A stretch of DNA of 64,000 bases from Aurantimonas sp. HBX-1 (GCF_021391535.1 NZ_CP090066.1:2741501-2805500); one strand, 5' to 3'. Positions 18,304 to 26,788 are shown, counted from the first letter of the stretch. Notes: generated by a model not told the origin, from the letters alone. Program-made: numbers and translations.

Positions 18304-18759
18304 ATGGGTCAGATCGTCGTCGCCCTCGCCGCCATTGCGCTCGCGCTGTTCTTCAGGAACGAGGCCGCGTCCTACCCGCCCACCGCCGCGAAATTGCCCG
18401 ACCTGCTCGGTGCCGTGGTGATCGTCCTCGCGGTCATGGCGATCGCCAAGGTCGTCTGGTACCGGCTGCGACCCCGTACGGCCGTCGCCGACGCCGGATC
18501 CGGCACCGATACCCCGACCGATACGCGCAGCCTGGCGATTGGCGCAGGCTTCCTGGCGCTGATCGTTCTCTATGCCTTCAGCATCACGTGGATCGGCTAC
18601 CTGATCGCGACGCCGCTCTTCCTGGCGATCCCGCTGGCGGTGCTGCGTCCGGTCGGGCCGGTAGCGGCCGTCTCGGCCATCGTCTCGGTCACCGCGGTGA
18701 TCTTCGGCGTCTTCGTCTGGTTCCTGAACCTATCGATCCCCCTCTATCCGGCCCTCTGA
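18304..18759 (+). CDS. tctB: TTT-family small membrane subunit
   Basis: Small permease subunit of 151 residues with four predicted membrane segments separated by a hydrophilic loop (about residues 58-76), the TctB pattern. The C-terminal FVWFLNLSIPLYPAL matches the common TctB ending (F...L.VPLP). It lies between tctC and tctA, 11 bases before tctA. It assembles with TctA in the inner membrane and has no enzymatic motif. Confidence 0.9.
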   Translation: MGQIVVALAAIALALFFRNEAASYPPTAAKLPDLLGAVVIVLAVMAIAKVVWYRLRPRTAVADAGSGTDTPTDTRSLAIGAGFLALIVLYAFSITWIGYLIATPLFLAIPLAVLRPVGPVAAVSAIVSVTAVIFGVFVWFLNLSIPLYPAL

Positions 18760-18770
18760 GGAACATCGCG

Positions 18771-20318
18771 ATGGAATCCTTCTTCTGGATCGGTCTCGCC
18801 AACGTCGTCGAGCCCGTCAATCTCGCGGCGATCCTGATCGGCGCCCTGATCGGCATGTTCGTCGGCGCGATGCCCGGCCTCTCGGCGACAATGGCGATCG
18901 CCCTCCTGTTGCCGCTCACCTATTCCTTCCGGCCGGAAACCGGCCTCGCGCTGCTCGCCTCGCTCTATCTGGCGGCGATGTATGGCGGCTCGATCGCCGC
19001 CATCCTGTTGCGCACGCCCGGCACGCCGGCTGCGGCGGCCACCGTCCTCGACGGCTACCCGATGGGCCAGAAGGGCCAGGCCGGCAAGGCGCTCGGCCTG
19101 TCGCTGACCGCCTCGCTGATCGGCGGCGTCCTGTCCTCGATCGTGCTCCTGACCGTCGCGCCGCTGCTCGGCCGGGTCGTGCTGAATTTCGGCCCGGTGG
19201 AGATCTTCGCCATCGCCGTGCTCGGCATCACCATCATCGGCTCGCTGTCCCAGGGCTCGACGATCCTCGGCCTGATGTCCGGCGCCATCGGCCTGCTGCT
19301 GGCGATGGTCGGCATGGACCTGACCACCGGCACGCCGCGCTTCTCCTTCGGCATCCTCGAACTCTTCGGCGGCATCGACTTCACCGTCGCGCTGATCGGC
19401 CTGTTCTCGATCCCGCAGGCGGTGCGCCTCATCATGCAGGGCAACGCCAACCAGAGCGCCCGCGTCTCCAACGTCTCCGACCGCATGCTCCCGACCGGGC
19501 CCGAGTTCCTGAAGATGCTGCCGAACAGCCTGCGCTCCTCGGTCATCGGCATCTTCGTCGGCCTGATCCCCGGCACCGGCGGCGATACCGCCTCCTGGTT
19601 CGCCTATAACGAGGCCAAGCGCTTCTCGCGCCACAAGGCCGAGTTCGGCACCGGCTATCCGGCCGGCATCGTCGCGCCGGAAGCGGCGAACAACGCCGTC
19701 GTCGGCGGCGCCCTCATCCCCACCATCGCGCTCGGCATTCCCGGTTCGTCCTCCACGGCGGTGCTGCTCGGCGGGCTGATGGTGCACGGCATCCTGCCGG
19801 GCCCGTCGCTGATGACCGACTATGGCGACGTGACCTACACGCTGCTCTGGGCGGTGCTGTTCGCCAATGTCGCGCTGTTCCTCGTTGGCCTCTTGTTCAC
19901 CCGGGCCTGCGTCGCCGTCACCAAGATCCCGAACCGCGTCGTCGGCCCGGTCATCGTGGTGCTGTCGGTGATCGGCGCCTATGCGATCAACAACTCGGTC
20001 TTCGACATCGGGCTGATGATCGCCTTCGGCATGCTGGGCCTTGCCTTCGATTCGTTCCGCATCCCGACGCCGCCGCTGGTCATCGGCCTCATCCTCGGCC
20101 CGATCCTCGACACCACGCTGCAGCAGTCGCTGCTGATCGGCGGCGGCCAGTGGAGCATCTTCATCGAGAACCCGATCTCGGCGACGCTGCTGGCCTTCGC
20201 GCTGCTCTCGCTCCTGCAGGCGACGCCGCTCTTCGGCTCGATGGCGAGACTGTTCCGCACCAGGCCGGTCAAGGGCGCCGAGCCCGCCGGCGGCGACGTC
20301 GCCGGAAGCCGCGAGTAG
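18771..20318 (+). CDS. tctA: TTT-family large membrane subunit
   Basis: Large permease subunit of 515 residues with about 11-12 membrane segments, inner membrane. Family signatures include GMFVGAMPGLSATMAIALLLP near residue 25 and its internal repeat FVGLIPGTGGDTASWFAY near residue 262, as well as GIPGSSSTAVLLGGL. ATG 18771 is used because the open frame further upstream overlaps tctB. It forms the transport channel for the ligand delivered by TctC, driven by the ion gradient. Confidence 0.95.
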   Translation: MESFFWIGLANVVEPVNLAAILIGALIGMFVGAMPGLSATMAIALLLPLTYSFRPETGLALLASLYLAAMYGGSIAAILLRTPGTPAAAATVLDGYPMGQKGQAGKALGLSLTASLIGGVLSSIVLLTVAPLLGRVVLNFGPVEIFAIAVLGITIIGSLSQGSTILGLMSGAIGLLLAMVGMDLTTGTPRFSFGILELFGGIDFTVALIGLFSIPQAVRLIMQGNANQSARVSNVSDRMLPTGPEFLKMLPNSLRSSVIGIFVGLIPGTGGDTASWFAYNEAKRFSRHKAEFGTGYPAGIVAPEAANNAVVGGALIPTIALGIPGSSSTAVLLGGLMVHGILPGPSLMTDYGDVTYTLLWAVLFANVALFLVGLLFTRACVAVTKIPNRVVGPVIVVLSVIGAYAINNSVFDIGLMIAFGMLGLAFDSFRIPTPPLVIGLILGPILDTTLQQSLLIGGGQWSIFIENPISATLLAFALLSLLQATPLFGSMARLFRTRPVKGAEPAGGDVAGSRE

Positions 20319-20326
20319 TGCGCTGA

Positions 20327-20356
20327 CCCCGACGGATGGCTCACTATCCGCCGGGG
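20327..20356 (+). terminator. Hairpin after tctA
   Basis: Arms 20327-20337 and 20346-20356 pair over 11 bases with one mismatch (CCCCGACGGAT against ATCCGCCGGGG), loop of 8. It lies just after the tctA stop and 60 bases before the GntR start. It may reduce read-through into the regulator gene. Confidence 0.5.
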
Positions 20357-20415
20357 CTCGTAAGAGGTTATGGGTGGAGGGACTCTCGGAACGGAGTGCG
20401 AAGGAAGAGCTGACG

Positions 20416-21138
20416 ATGTCCCATCTGGCGAAGGAGACCCGCGAGGACGCGGCGGCGGCCGGCGGCAAGCGGCGCAGCGGCGAGGACATCGCCGCCGAGA
20501 TCGTCACCCGCCTCGAGGAGGACATCGTCTTCGGCCGGCTGCACCCGCGCGAGCGGCTGGTCGAGGAGGAGATCGCGCTGCGCTTCGGCGCCAAGCGGCA
20601 TCTGGTGCGCCAGGCGATCGCCGAACTCGAGCGTCTCGGCCTCGTGGAACGCTACCGCAACCGCGGCGCGGTCGTGCGGCTCTACGACGCCAAGGAAGTC
20701 GAGGACATCAACAGCGTGCGCGAACTGATCGAGGCGCATGCCGCCTCGCTGATCCCGCTGCCGCTGCCCGACGCCGCCGTCGCCGAGCTCGACGCGATCC
20801 AGAAGTCGCACCAGGAGGCGATCCTCTCGGGCGACCAGCGCCGCGTCTTCCGCGCCAATATCGACTTCCACCGCAAGCTCTTCGCCCATTGCGGCAACGA
20901 GGCGCTGATCGAGGCGATCACCAATTTCGCCCAGAAATCGCACGCCTACCGGCACATCTTCCTGAACGACAGGCCGTATCTGCTGTGGGCGGCCGAGGAC
21001 CACGCGAAGATGGTCGCCGCCGTCCGCGCCGGCGACCGCGCCGCCCTCGTCGAGCTCTGCCGCAACCATCTGGCGCCGGCCAAGAACTACTACGTCCAGA
21101 CCTACCGCTCCCGCTTCGCCGACGACGAGGAGGGCTGA
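20416..21138 (+). CDS. GntR-family regulator with FCD ligand domain
   Basis: Transcription regulator of 240 residues of the FadR subfamily. The winged helix-turn-helix is at about residues 20-88 (ERLVEEEIALRFGAKRHLV, then GLVERYRNRGAVV). The all-helical FCD domain follows at about 95-225 with the Asp/His metal-ligand pattern (NIDFHRKLF, later DHAKMV and NHLAPAKNYY). ATG 20416 has AAGGAAGAG in front; a GTG at 20374 is also in frame. It is linked to tctCBA and is the natural candidate to bind the ATTGT-N2-ACAAT palindromes at 17161, 21819 and 27698, with a sugar acid as inducer. Confidence 0.92.
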   Translation: MSHLAKETREDAAAAGGKRRSGEDIAAEIVTRLEEDIVFGRLHPRERLVEEEIALRFGAKRHLVRQAIAELERLGLVERYRNRGAVVRLYDAKEVEDINSVRELIEAHAASLIPLPLPDAAVAELDAIQKSHQEAILSGDQRRVFRANIDFHRKLFAHCGNEALIEAITNFAQKSHAYRHIFLNDRPYLLWAAEDHAKMVAAVRAGDRAALVELCRNHLAPAKNYYVQTYRSRFADDEEG

Positions 21139-21388
21139 GGCAGCGGCCGGGGCCGAGCGGGCGGAGCGAAGCTGCGACCGAAGCACGCAAAGAAGCCATT
21201 GCCGGCCATGCGGCTTCGGCGTGCAGGCAGATCCCCGTCTCGACGCAGCGTCTGGACGCCTTCTCGTCGCTCAGAACGGCTCTCGATGACGGTCACTGCG
21301 TCGGAGTGGCACAGCAAGCGACATAGGGCGTCAACGGAACCGGAGCGTGCGCCGGACCTTCCTCAATATGCAACGAGAGGAAGCTACG

Positions 21389-21598
21389 ATGTCCGAGATC
21401 AGCAAAACGACGAAGGACGGTGCCGAGTACCGCGAGGACGGGTCGAAGGTCGCCACCGAGGACAGCCCGTCCGGCGAAACGGAAACCGAACACGTCAAAC
21501 GGGAACAGAGCAAGCTGCCCAATGGCGGCCGTTCACCCGAGTACGACGATGCCGACGACAGCGATGTCGCGGCCCCATCGCCTCCAACCGGGGCGTAA
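21389..21598 (+). CDS. Small acidic hydrophilic protein of unknown function
   Basis: Predicted 69-residue protein, very hydrophilic, rich in Glu, Asp, Ser and Thr (middle part SPSGETETEHVKREQSK), without membrane segments or cysteines. GAGAGGAAG precedes ATG 21389 at good spacing, which is the main support for coding. I do not recognise the family. The composition suggests an intrinsically disordered protein. The gene stands alone between the GntR gene and a 340-bp non-coding stretch. Confidence 0.5.
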   Translation: MSEISKTTKDGAEYREDGSKVATEDSPSGETETEHVKREQSKLPNGGRSPEYDDADDSDVAAPSPPTGA

Positions 21599-21940
21599 CG
21601 CTCGCTCACAGTGGTCTACGCAGAGAGCTTCCGCATAGAGGTCCTCCGCGATGAAAAGGCTCGCTGGCTTAGGCTGGCGGGCGTTCGATGGAGCATCTCT
21701 GGACCGGGCGGCAGACCAGTCCCGACTGACGCCCGAAGAAGATGAGCCGCGACGACCTCGACCGCCTCTAACCTCTCTTCGGTCCGCACCAAGGACGCCG
21801 TGCGCACCCCTGCCCGGTAATTGTCAACAATTCCGCCAACCATCTGCGCACTGACCGCATGGGTCCCATGCAGTGCAGCATCTGCCTGTGCAGTGCGAAA
21901 GCGCCTAGGTTCCGTCACGTACAAGAGACGGAGACGAAAC
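21599..21940. other. Non-coding stretch holding an orphan GntR-type palindrome
   Basis: No gene is supported here; short open frames have no ribosome site and no recognisable products. It contains the palindrome at 21819. Two copies of TGCAGTGC (21868-21875 and 21888-21895) lie upstream of the small gene at 21941. Confidence 0.5.
21819..21832. promoter_or_regulatory. GntR-type operator, second copy
   Basis: AATTGTCAACAATT, a perfect palindrome of two 6-base arms around CA, identical over 12 bases to the site at 17161. The nearest downstream gene is the 44-codon gene at 21941, about 108 bases away. It may control that gene or act as an auxiliary site. Confidence 0.65.
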
Positions 21941-22075
21941 ATGTCCAGAACCCCCCGCACCACGACCTTCTACACCCGCGTCAAGGCTTCCCTCGCCGGT
22001 CTCGGCTCGAGCATCGTCGAAGCCCGCCGCCGCGAGATGGAATACCGCATGCGCTTCCCCGGCGCGATCGACTGA
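21941..22075 (+). CDS. Small basic protein of unknown function
   Basis: Predicted 44-residue protein, basic, with an amphipathic helical middle (RVKASLAGLGSSIVEARRRE) and an RMRFPGAID ending. ATG 21941 follows GACGGAGACG, a reasonable ribosome site. The stop abuts the LysR stop on the other strand with no gap. No family recognised. The GntR-type palindrome at 21819 lies about 108 bases upstream, so it may belong to the same regulon. Confidence 0.5.
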   Translation: MSRTPRTTTFYTRVKASLAGLGSSIVEARRREMEYRMRFPGAID

Positions 22076-22984
22076 TCAGAGGCTGATCTCCGTACCGCCG
22101 CCGGTCCCGGCGCGGTCCGGCGGGGGCTCGACGGCCCAGGCGCTTTCCATCAGCACGCGGACGAGATGCGTCCGTGGCGAATTGCCGAGCTGCACGAAGC
22201 CCAGTTCGCGCACCGGCGCCGGCGCCGGCAGCGTCAGGCGGCGCACCCCGTCCGGCCAGGGCCCCGCCCAGTCGGGCACCAGCGAGACGCCCAGCCCGCG
22301 CGCCACCATCATCGCGATGGCGTCCAGCGCGTCGAGTTCGAAGCGCTCCTTCGGCGCTATGCCGATCGCGTCGAGAAACGACGCCGCCAGCCGCCCGCCC
22401 CATTGCCGCCGGTCGTAGCGGATGAAGGGCGAGGTGCGCAGGATCGCCGCCACGTCGGTGCGCCGGTCGTCGGCGGCCACCAGCAGCACCAGCTTCTCGC
22501 GCCGCCACAGATGGAAGCTCATCGCCTTCGGCATGTCGAAGGACGGGCGCACCAGCGCCGCGACGTCGAGCGCCCCCGACACGACCCGGTCGTAGAGGCC
22601 GGCGGACGTGCCGGGCTCCAGATAGAGGTCGAGCCCGGCATGGCGCTCGGTCAGGCGCTCCAGCACCTGCGGGAACAGTCCGGTCAGCGCGGTGGCGATC
22701 GCCCCCACCCGCAATTCCCCGACGATCTCGCCGCCCAGCGCCGCGGTGCGCAGCTCGCCGATCTGCCGCAGCACCTCACGGCTGCGCGCCAGCACCGCAT
22801 GGCCCGCCTCAGTCAGCCGTACCGTCCGCCCCGAACGGGCGACCAGCCCCACGCCGATCTCCGTCTCCAGCGCCCGGATGCGCTGCGCCACCGCCGTCGC
22901 GGTGATGCCGAGATCGTTCGCCGCCGCGACGAAGGAGCCCTTCTCCGCGACGCGCACCAGGGTCTCCAGATGGCTGCTGTCCAT
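22076..22984 (-). CDS. LysR-family transcription regulator
   Basis: LysR regulator of 302 residues: N-terminal helix-turn-helix (about 1-60, LETLVRVAEKGSFVAAANDLGITATAVAQRI), linker helix, and a periplasmic-binding-type effector domain (about 90-290). It is divergent from the SDR-RraA-DapA-like operon across 99 bp, the standard arrangement for a LysR regulator and its target. The inducer is likely an intermediate or substrate of those enzymes, which is not known. Confidence 0.92.
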   Translation of the reverse strand: MDSSHLETLVRVAEKGSFVAAANDLGITATAVAQRIRALETEIGVGLVARSGRTVRLTEAGHAVLARSREVLRQIGELRTAALGGEIVGELRVGAIATALTGLFPQVLERLTERHAGLDLYLEPGTSAGLYDRVVSGALDVAALVRPSFDMPKAMSFHLWRREKLVLLVAADDRRTDVAAILRTSPFIRYDRRQWGGRLAASFLDAIGIAPKERFELDALDAIAMMVARGLGVSLVPDWAGPWPDGVRRLTLPAPAPVRELGFVQLGNSPRTHLVRVLMESAWAVEPPPDRAGTGGGTEISL

Positions 22985-22997
22985 GGGGAACCAACAT

Positions 22998-23020
22998 TTC
23001 CTTCAGGGTGAACGAAGGAG
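22998..23020. promoter_or_regulatory. Possible LysR binding site
   Basis: Within the 99-bp divergent gap, TTCA-N3-TGAA is nested inside CCTTC-N9-GAAGG (23000-23018). Interrupted dyads of this kind are usual LysR targets. It lies 16-35 bases from the LysR start, as expected for autoregulation. Confidence 0.35.
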
Positions 23021-23083
23021 ACCGTACTTCATCTTTGGGATCGAGACACGCACCCTGCGCGCGATTCGCAGAAGGAGAGTTGC

Positions 23084-23869
23084 ATGGATCTAGGGATTTC
23101 CCAGAAGACCGCTTTGGTGCTCGGCGCCGGCGGCGGGCTCGGCAGCCGCATCGCCGCGACGCTGGCCGGCGAAGGCGTTAGGGTCGCGGTCGCCGATCTC
23201 GACGCGGAAGCCGCGGCGCGCACGGTCGGCGAGATCGAGGCCGCCGGCGGCAGGGCCCTGGCGCTCGCCTGGGACCTCGCCGACCTCGACGTGATCTCGG
23301 CCAATGTCGGGCGCATCGAGGCCGAACTCGGGCCGGTCGACATCCTCGTCTCGATTACCGGTGGCCCGCCCCCCGGCGGCGTATCCGGCCAGCCGGTCGA
23401 CCTCTGGCGCAAGCATTTCGAAGCGATGGTGCTGTCGGTCTTCGCCATCACCGATCGCGTGCTGCCCGGCATGCGCGAGCGCGGCTGGGGGCGGATCATC
23501 ACCTCCACCTCCTCCGGCGTCGTCGCGCCAATCCCCAATCTCGGCCTCTCCAACGCGCTGCGCTCGACGCTGCTCGGCTGGTCGAAGACGCTGGCCGCCG
23601 AAGTCGGCCGCGACGGCGTCACCGCCAACATCGTCCTGCCCGGCCGCGTCGCCACCGGCCGGATCGGCTTCCTCGACGAGAAGAAGGCCGAGCGCGAGGG
23701 CCGCAGCCTGGAAAGCGTCGTCGCCGAGAGCACCGGCGCCATCCCGCTCGGCCGCTACGGCGACCCGCAGGAATATGCCGACGTCGTGGCCTTCCTCGCC
23801 TCGGCCCGTTCGTCCTACGTCACCGGCAGTGTCATCCGCGTCGATGGCGGCTATGTCCCGAGCATCTGA
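23084..23869 (+). CDS. Atypical short-chain dehydrogenase/reductase lacking the Tyr-Lys pair
   Basis: SDR-fold protein of 261 residues. The nucleotide-binding glycine motif [11 protein letters not shown] starts at about residue 14, with Asp (AVADLDAEA) after the second strand favouring NAD. The usual YxxxK active site is replaced by SxxxR ([19 protein letters not shown]). This variant is known in a BKR-like SDR subgroup, so the normal reductase mechanism is doubtful. GGAG is 6 bases before ATG. First gene of an operon with the RraA-like and DapA-like enzymes, 15 bases before the next start. Confidence 0.9.
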   Translation: MDLGISQKTALVLGAGGGLGSRIAATLAGEGVRVAVADLDAEAAARTVGEIEAAGGRALALAWDLADLDVISANVGRIEAELGPVDILVSITGGPPPGGVSGQPVDLWRKHFEAMVLSVFAITDRVLPGMRERGWGRIITSTSSGVVAPIPNLGLSNALRSTLLGWSKTLAAEVGRDGVTANIVLPGRVATGRIGFLDEKKAEREGRSLESVVAESTGAIPLGRYGDPQEYADVVAFLASARSSYVTGSVIRVDGGYVPSI

Positions 23870-23884
23870 TCAAGGGGAATCCAG

Positions 23885-24580
23885 ATGACACTCACCGCTG
23901 AAGCGATCGCCGTCCTCAAGGATGTCTCGACCGCCACCATCACCACGATCCTTCTGAAGAAGGGCCTGCGCAACATCTGGCTGCGCGGCGCGATGCCGCT
24001 CAAGCCGGGCCAGCCCCGCCTCGTCGGCCCGGCCTTCACGCTGCGCTTCGTGCCGGCGCGCGAGGACTTGGCGACGCCGGCCTCCTGGGGCTCGCCGATC
24101 TCGACCAGAGCCGCCATCGAGGCGATGCCGGAGGGCTGCATCGTCGTCGCCGACGCCATGGGCGTCACCGATGCCGGCATCTTCGGCGACATCCTCTGCG
24201 CCCGTATGGCCAAGCGGAACGTCGCCGGGCTGATCACCGACGGCGTGCTGCGCGACGTCGCCGGCGTGACGCGGACCGGCCTGCCGGTCTGGAGCCGCGG
24301 CTTCGCCGCCCCGCCCTCGGTCGCCGGCGTCACCTTCGTCGGCTGGCAGGAGACGATCGGCTGCGGCGGCGTCGCGGTGATCCCCGATGACGTCATCGTC
24401 GCCGACGACGACGGCGCCGTGGTCATCCCGAAGGCGCTGCTCGACGACGTCCTCGCCGACGGCCCGGAGCAGGAGCGCATGGAAGCCTGGATCGTCGAGG
24501 AGGTGGAGAACGGCGCCAGCCTGCCCGGCCTCTACCCGATGAACGCCGAGACCAAGGCCCGTTACGACGCCTCGAAATAG
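23885..24580 (+). CDS. RraA-like aldolase/decarboxylase family protein
   Basis: Protein of 231 residues of the RraA/HMG-aldolase family. The family core is GDILCARMAKRNVAGLITDG followed by VLRDVAG, with the Arg/Asp pair (GVLRD) that binds metal and substrate in 4-hydroxy-4-methyl-2-oxoglutarate aldolases. VIVADDDGAVVIPK near residue 175 is also typical. Members cleave 4-hydroxy-2-oxo acids or decarboxylate oxaloacetate; the RNase E regulator role applies only to enterobacterial RraA. The operon context points to a catabolic aldolase on an acid-sugar derivative. Confidence 0.88.
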   Translation: MTLTAEAIAVLKDVSTATITTILLKKGLRNIWLRGAMPLKPGQPRLVGPAFTLRFVPAREDLATPASWGSPISTRAAIEAMPEGCIVVADAMGVTDAGIFGDILCARMAKRNVAGLITDGVLRDVAGVTRTGLPVWSRGFAAPPSVAGVTFVGWQETIGCGGVAVIPDDVIVADDDGAVVIPKALLDDVLADGPEQERMEAWIVEEVENGASLPGLYPMNAETKARYDASK

Positions 24581-24583
24581 GAA

Positions 24584-25519
24584 ATGACAGACATGCTTTC
24601 TCCCGACACCAAGGGCGTCTTCGCCATCGCGCCCACGCCCTTCCTGCCCGACGGCTCGCTCGACACCGCCTCGGTCGACCGGATGACCGACTTCTACTGG
24701 GAGGCCGGCTCCGACGGCCTGACCATCCTCGGCATCATGGGCGAGGCGCAGAAGCTCGAGCCCGAGGAATCGCTGCAGATCGTCCGCCAGGTCATCGCCC
24801 GCGCCGGCGGCCGGCCGATTATCGTCGGCGTCTCGGCACCGGGCTTTGCCGCCATGCGCCGCCTCGCCGGCGAGGCGATGGCGGTCGGCGCCGCCGCGGT
24901 GATGATCGCCCCGCCCTCGACGATGCGCACCGACGACCAGATCGTCGGCTACTACGCCCAGGCAATCGCCCAGATCGGCAGCGACATCCCCTTCGTGCTG
25001 CAGGACCATCCGCAGGCGACGCTGGTCCAGATGACGCCGGGCGTCATCAAGCGGATCATCAACGACAACCCCTCCTGCGTGATGCTGAAGCACGAGGACT
25101 GGCCGGGCCTCGACAAGATCACGGCGCTGCGTGACTGGGAGCGCGACGGCTCGCTCCGCCACGTCTCGATCCTCTGCGGCAACGGCGCGCTGTTCCTCGA
25201 ACTCGAGATGCAGCGCGGCGCCGACGGCGCCATGACCGGCTACGCCTTCCCGGAGATGCTGCGCGACGTCGTCGACATGAGCCTTGCCGGCGATCTCGAC
25301 GCGGCGCAGGACCTCTTCGACGCGCATCTGCCGCTGCTGCGCTACGAGCAGCAGCCGGTGATCAGCCTGTCGGTGCGCAAGTACGTCCTGCAGAAGCGCG
25401 GCGCGATCGCCCACGACGCGCTGCGCGCGCCGGGCCCGAAACTCACCGCGCCGACCAAGGCCGATGTCGAGCGCCTGCTGGCAAGGCTCGCGCGCACCGA
25501 CAAGCGCGCGGCGCTCTGA
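24584..25519 (+). CDS. DapA-family (dihydrodipicolinate synthase-like) aldolase/dehydratase
   Basis: TIM-barrel class I aldolase superfamily protein of 311 residues. The Schiff-base Lys169 is in CVMLKHED and the keto-acid carboxylate loop is GIMGEAQKL (residues 50-58, for the usual GTTGE). The conserved Tyr of the YNxP motif is replaced by Gln140 (LQDHP), so proton relay must differ. Relatives include 2-keto-3-deoxy-sugar-acid aldolases and dehydratases, which act after IlvD-type dehydratases. An ATG at 24593 has better ribosome-site spacing and may be the true start. Last gene of the LysR-linked operon. Confidence 0.9.
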   Translation: MTDMLSPDTKGVFAIAPTPFLPDGSLDTASVDRMTDFYWEAGSDGLTILGIMGEAQKLEPEESLQIVRQVIARAGGRPIIVGVSAPGFAAMRRLAGEAMAVGAAAVMIAPPSTMRTDDQIVGYYAQAIAQIGSDIPFVLQDHPQATLVQMTPGVIKRIINDNPSCVMLKHEDWPGLDKITALRDWERDGSLRHVSILCGNGALFLELEMQRGADGAMTGYAFPEMLRDVVDMSLAGDLDAAQDLFDAHLPLLRYEQQPVISLSVRKYVLQKRGAIAHDALRAPGPKLTAPTKADVERLLARLARTDKRAAL

Positions 25520-25527
25520 CGATCCGG

Positions 25528-25551
25528 GGGGCGGCCTGCGACGGCCGCCCC
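25528..25551 (+). terminator. Terminator after the DapA-like gene
   Basis: Perfect 9-bp stem (GGGGCGGCC, 6-base loop, GGCCGCCCC) 8 bases past the stop codon, between two convergent genes. Strong GC hairpin, without a T tract. Confidence 0.65.
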
Positions 25552-25602
25552 TCCCCTACGCCGGGTCGATCCGGTTTCGGTGCGCGGACGCGTCGGAGCA
25601 GC

Positions 25603-26709
25603 CTAGCTGCGGTCGACGACGGCGGTTCCGCCGAAGACGAGGTTCTGGCGCGCGGCCGGCGTGAAGAGGCCGTAGATCATCGCGCTTTCCGGACTGCTGG
25701 CCTCGTCGAGGACGGCGATCTGTTCGGCCGGCAGGCGAAGCTCGGTCGCTGCGACGTTGTCATGGACTTGCGAGACACGGCTGACGCCCATCAGGGCCGT
25801 GTCGACGCCGGGCTTCGAGAGAACCCACGCCAGCGCCACGCGGGCCGGCGTCTCGCCGATCGCGTCGGCGACACCGCGAAGCGCATCGACGATCCGCCAG
25901 TTGCGATCGGTAAAGAGCATGTCGCCGAAAGGATTGCTGCCGTCGAGGCGCTTGTCGCCCTCCGGTCGGGGAGCGCCGGTCCCGGCGTCGCTGGGAAGGC
26001 CACCAGCGCGCGGCGCGCCCGCTTCGACCGTGGCGCGATCGTACTTGCCGGTGAGCAGACCGTAAGCGAGCGGGCTCCACGGCATCATCCCGAGGCCCAT
26101 GTCGCGTGCGAGCGGCAGGTGCTCGGATTCCACCTCGCGGCTGACGAGGGAATAGAAATATTGCAGGGCGATGGGGCCCGGCATCGCGTGGACGGCGGCG
26201 AGCGTCGCGATCTTCGCCACATACCAGGCCGGTGCGTTGGAGAGCCCCCAGTAGCGGATCTTGCCGGCCCTCACGAGGCCCGCCATCGTCTCCAAGAGCT
26301 CCTCGGCGGGGGTCAGCGAGTCCCACACATGGACCCAGTAGAGGTCGATGTAGTCGGTGCCGAGCCGGCGCAGCGAGCCTTCGAGCGCGGCATGCACATG
26401 CTTGGCGCCGTTGCCGCCGGCATGCGGGCCCCGGCCGGCGGAGAAGCCGGACTTGGTCGCGACGACGAGGCTGTCGCGCAGTCCGCGATCGGCGATGATG
26501 GCGCCCAGCATCTCCTCGCTGCGGCCGGCGGCATAGACGTCGGCCGTGTCGACGAGATTGCCGCCGGCCTCGACATAGGCATCGAAGACAGCCTCCGCGT
26601 CGGCTCGCTCCATGCCCCACCGATCGACGCCGAACGTCATCGTTCCGAGAGACAGCGGACTGACCACAAGGCCGGAACGGCCGAGCGGACGGTAGGTGGT
26701 CATCGACAT
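25603..26709 (-). CDS. Aldo/keto reductase
   Basis: NADPH-dependent oxidoreductase of 368 residues, TIM-barrel AKR family, cytoplasmic. The catalytic tetrad is present: Asp and Tyr in NLVDTADVY, Lys in VVATKSG and His in YWVHVWD. Close in type to YhdN/IolS-like and other general aldehyde reductases. It is divergent from a TetR-family gene with a 79-bp gap, so it is probably repressed by that protein. It sits between two acid-sugar operons but has its own regulator, and nothing ties it to the same pathway. Confidence 0.93.
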   Translation of the reverse strand: MSMTTYRPLGRSGLVVSPLSLGTMTFGVDRWGMERADAEAVFDAYVEAGGNLVDTADVYAAGRSEEMLGAIIADRGLRDSLVVATKSGFSAGRGPHAGGNGAKHVHAALEGSLRRLGTDYIDLYWVHVWDSLTPAEELLETMAGLVRAGKIRYWGLSNAPAWYVAKIATLAAVHAMPGPIALQYFYSLVSREVESEHLPLARDMGLGMMPWSPLAYGLLTGKYDRATVEAGAPRAGGLPSDAGTGAPRPEGDKRLDGSNPFGDMLFTDRNWRIVDALRGVADAIGETPARVALAWVLSKPGVDTALMGVSRVSQVHDNVAATELRLPAEQIAVLDEASSPESAMIYGLFTPAARQNLVFGGTAVVDRS

Positions 26710-26788
26710 GAACTCATTCCCTAGTGATCGCTATGGAAGCGGTCTAGTTCGCTTGATCACCGGGGTCAAGCGTTCTATAGTAAACGAT

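Noticed and set aside
18744..20594. 616-codon open frame on the minus strand across tctA
   Set aside because: Antisense shadow of tctA with low-complexity Asp/Arg/Gln-rich translation; tctA has clear family motifs.
21651..21854. 67-codon open frame on the plus strand
   Set aside because: No good ribosome site, low-complexity Pro/Arg-rich ending, and it overlaps the palindrome at 21819.
26710..26788. GTGATC and GATCAC as an operator of the TetR protein
   Set aside because: The two halves are over 20 bases apart, too far for a usual TetR palindrome, and short enough to occur by chance.
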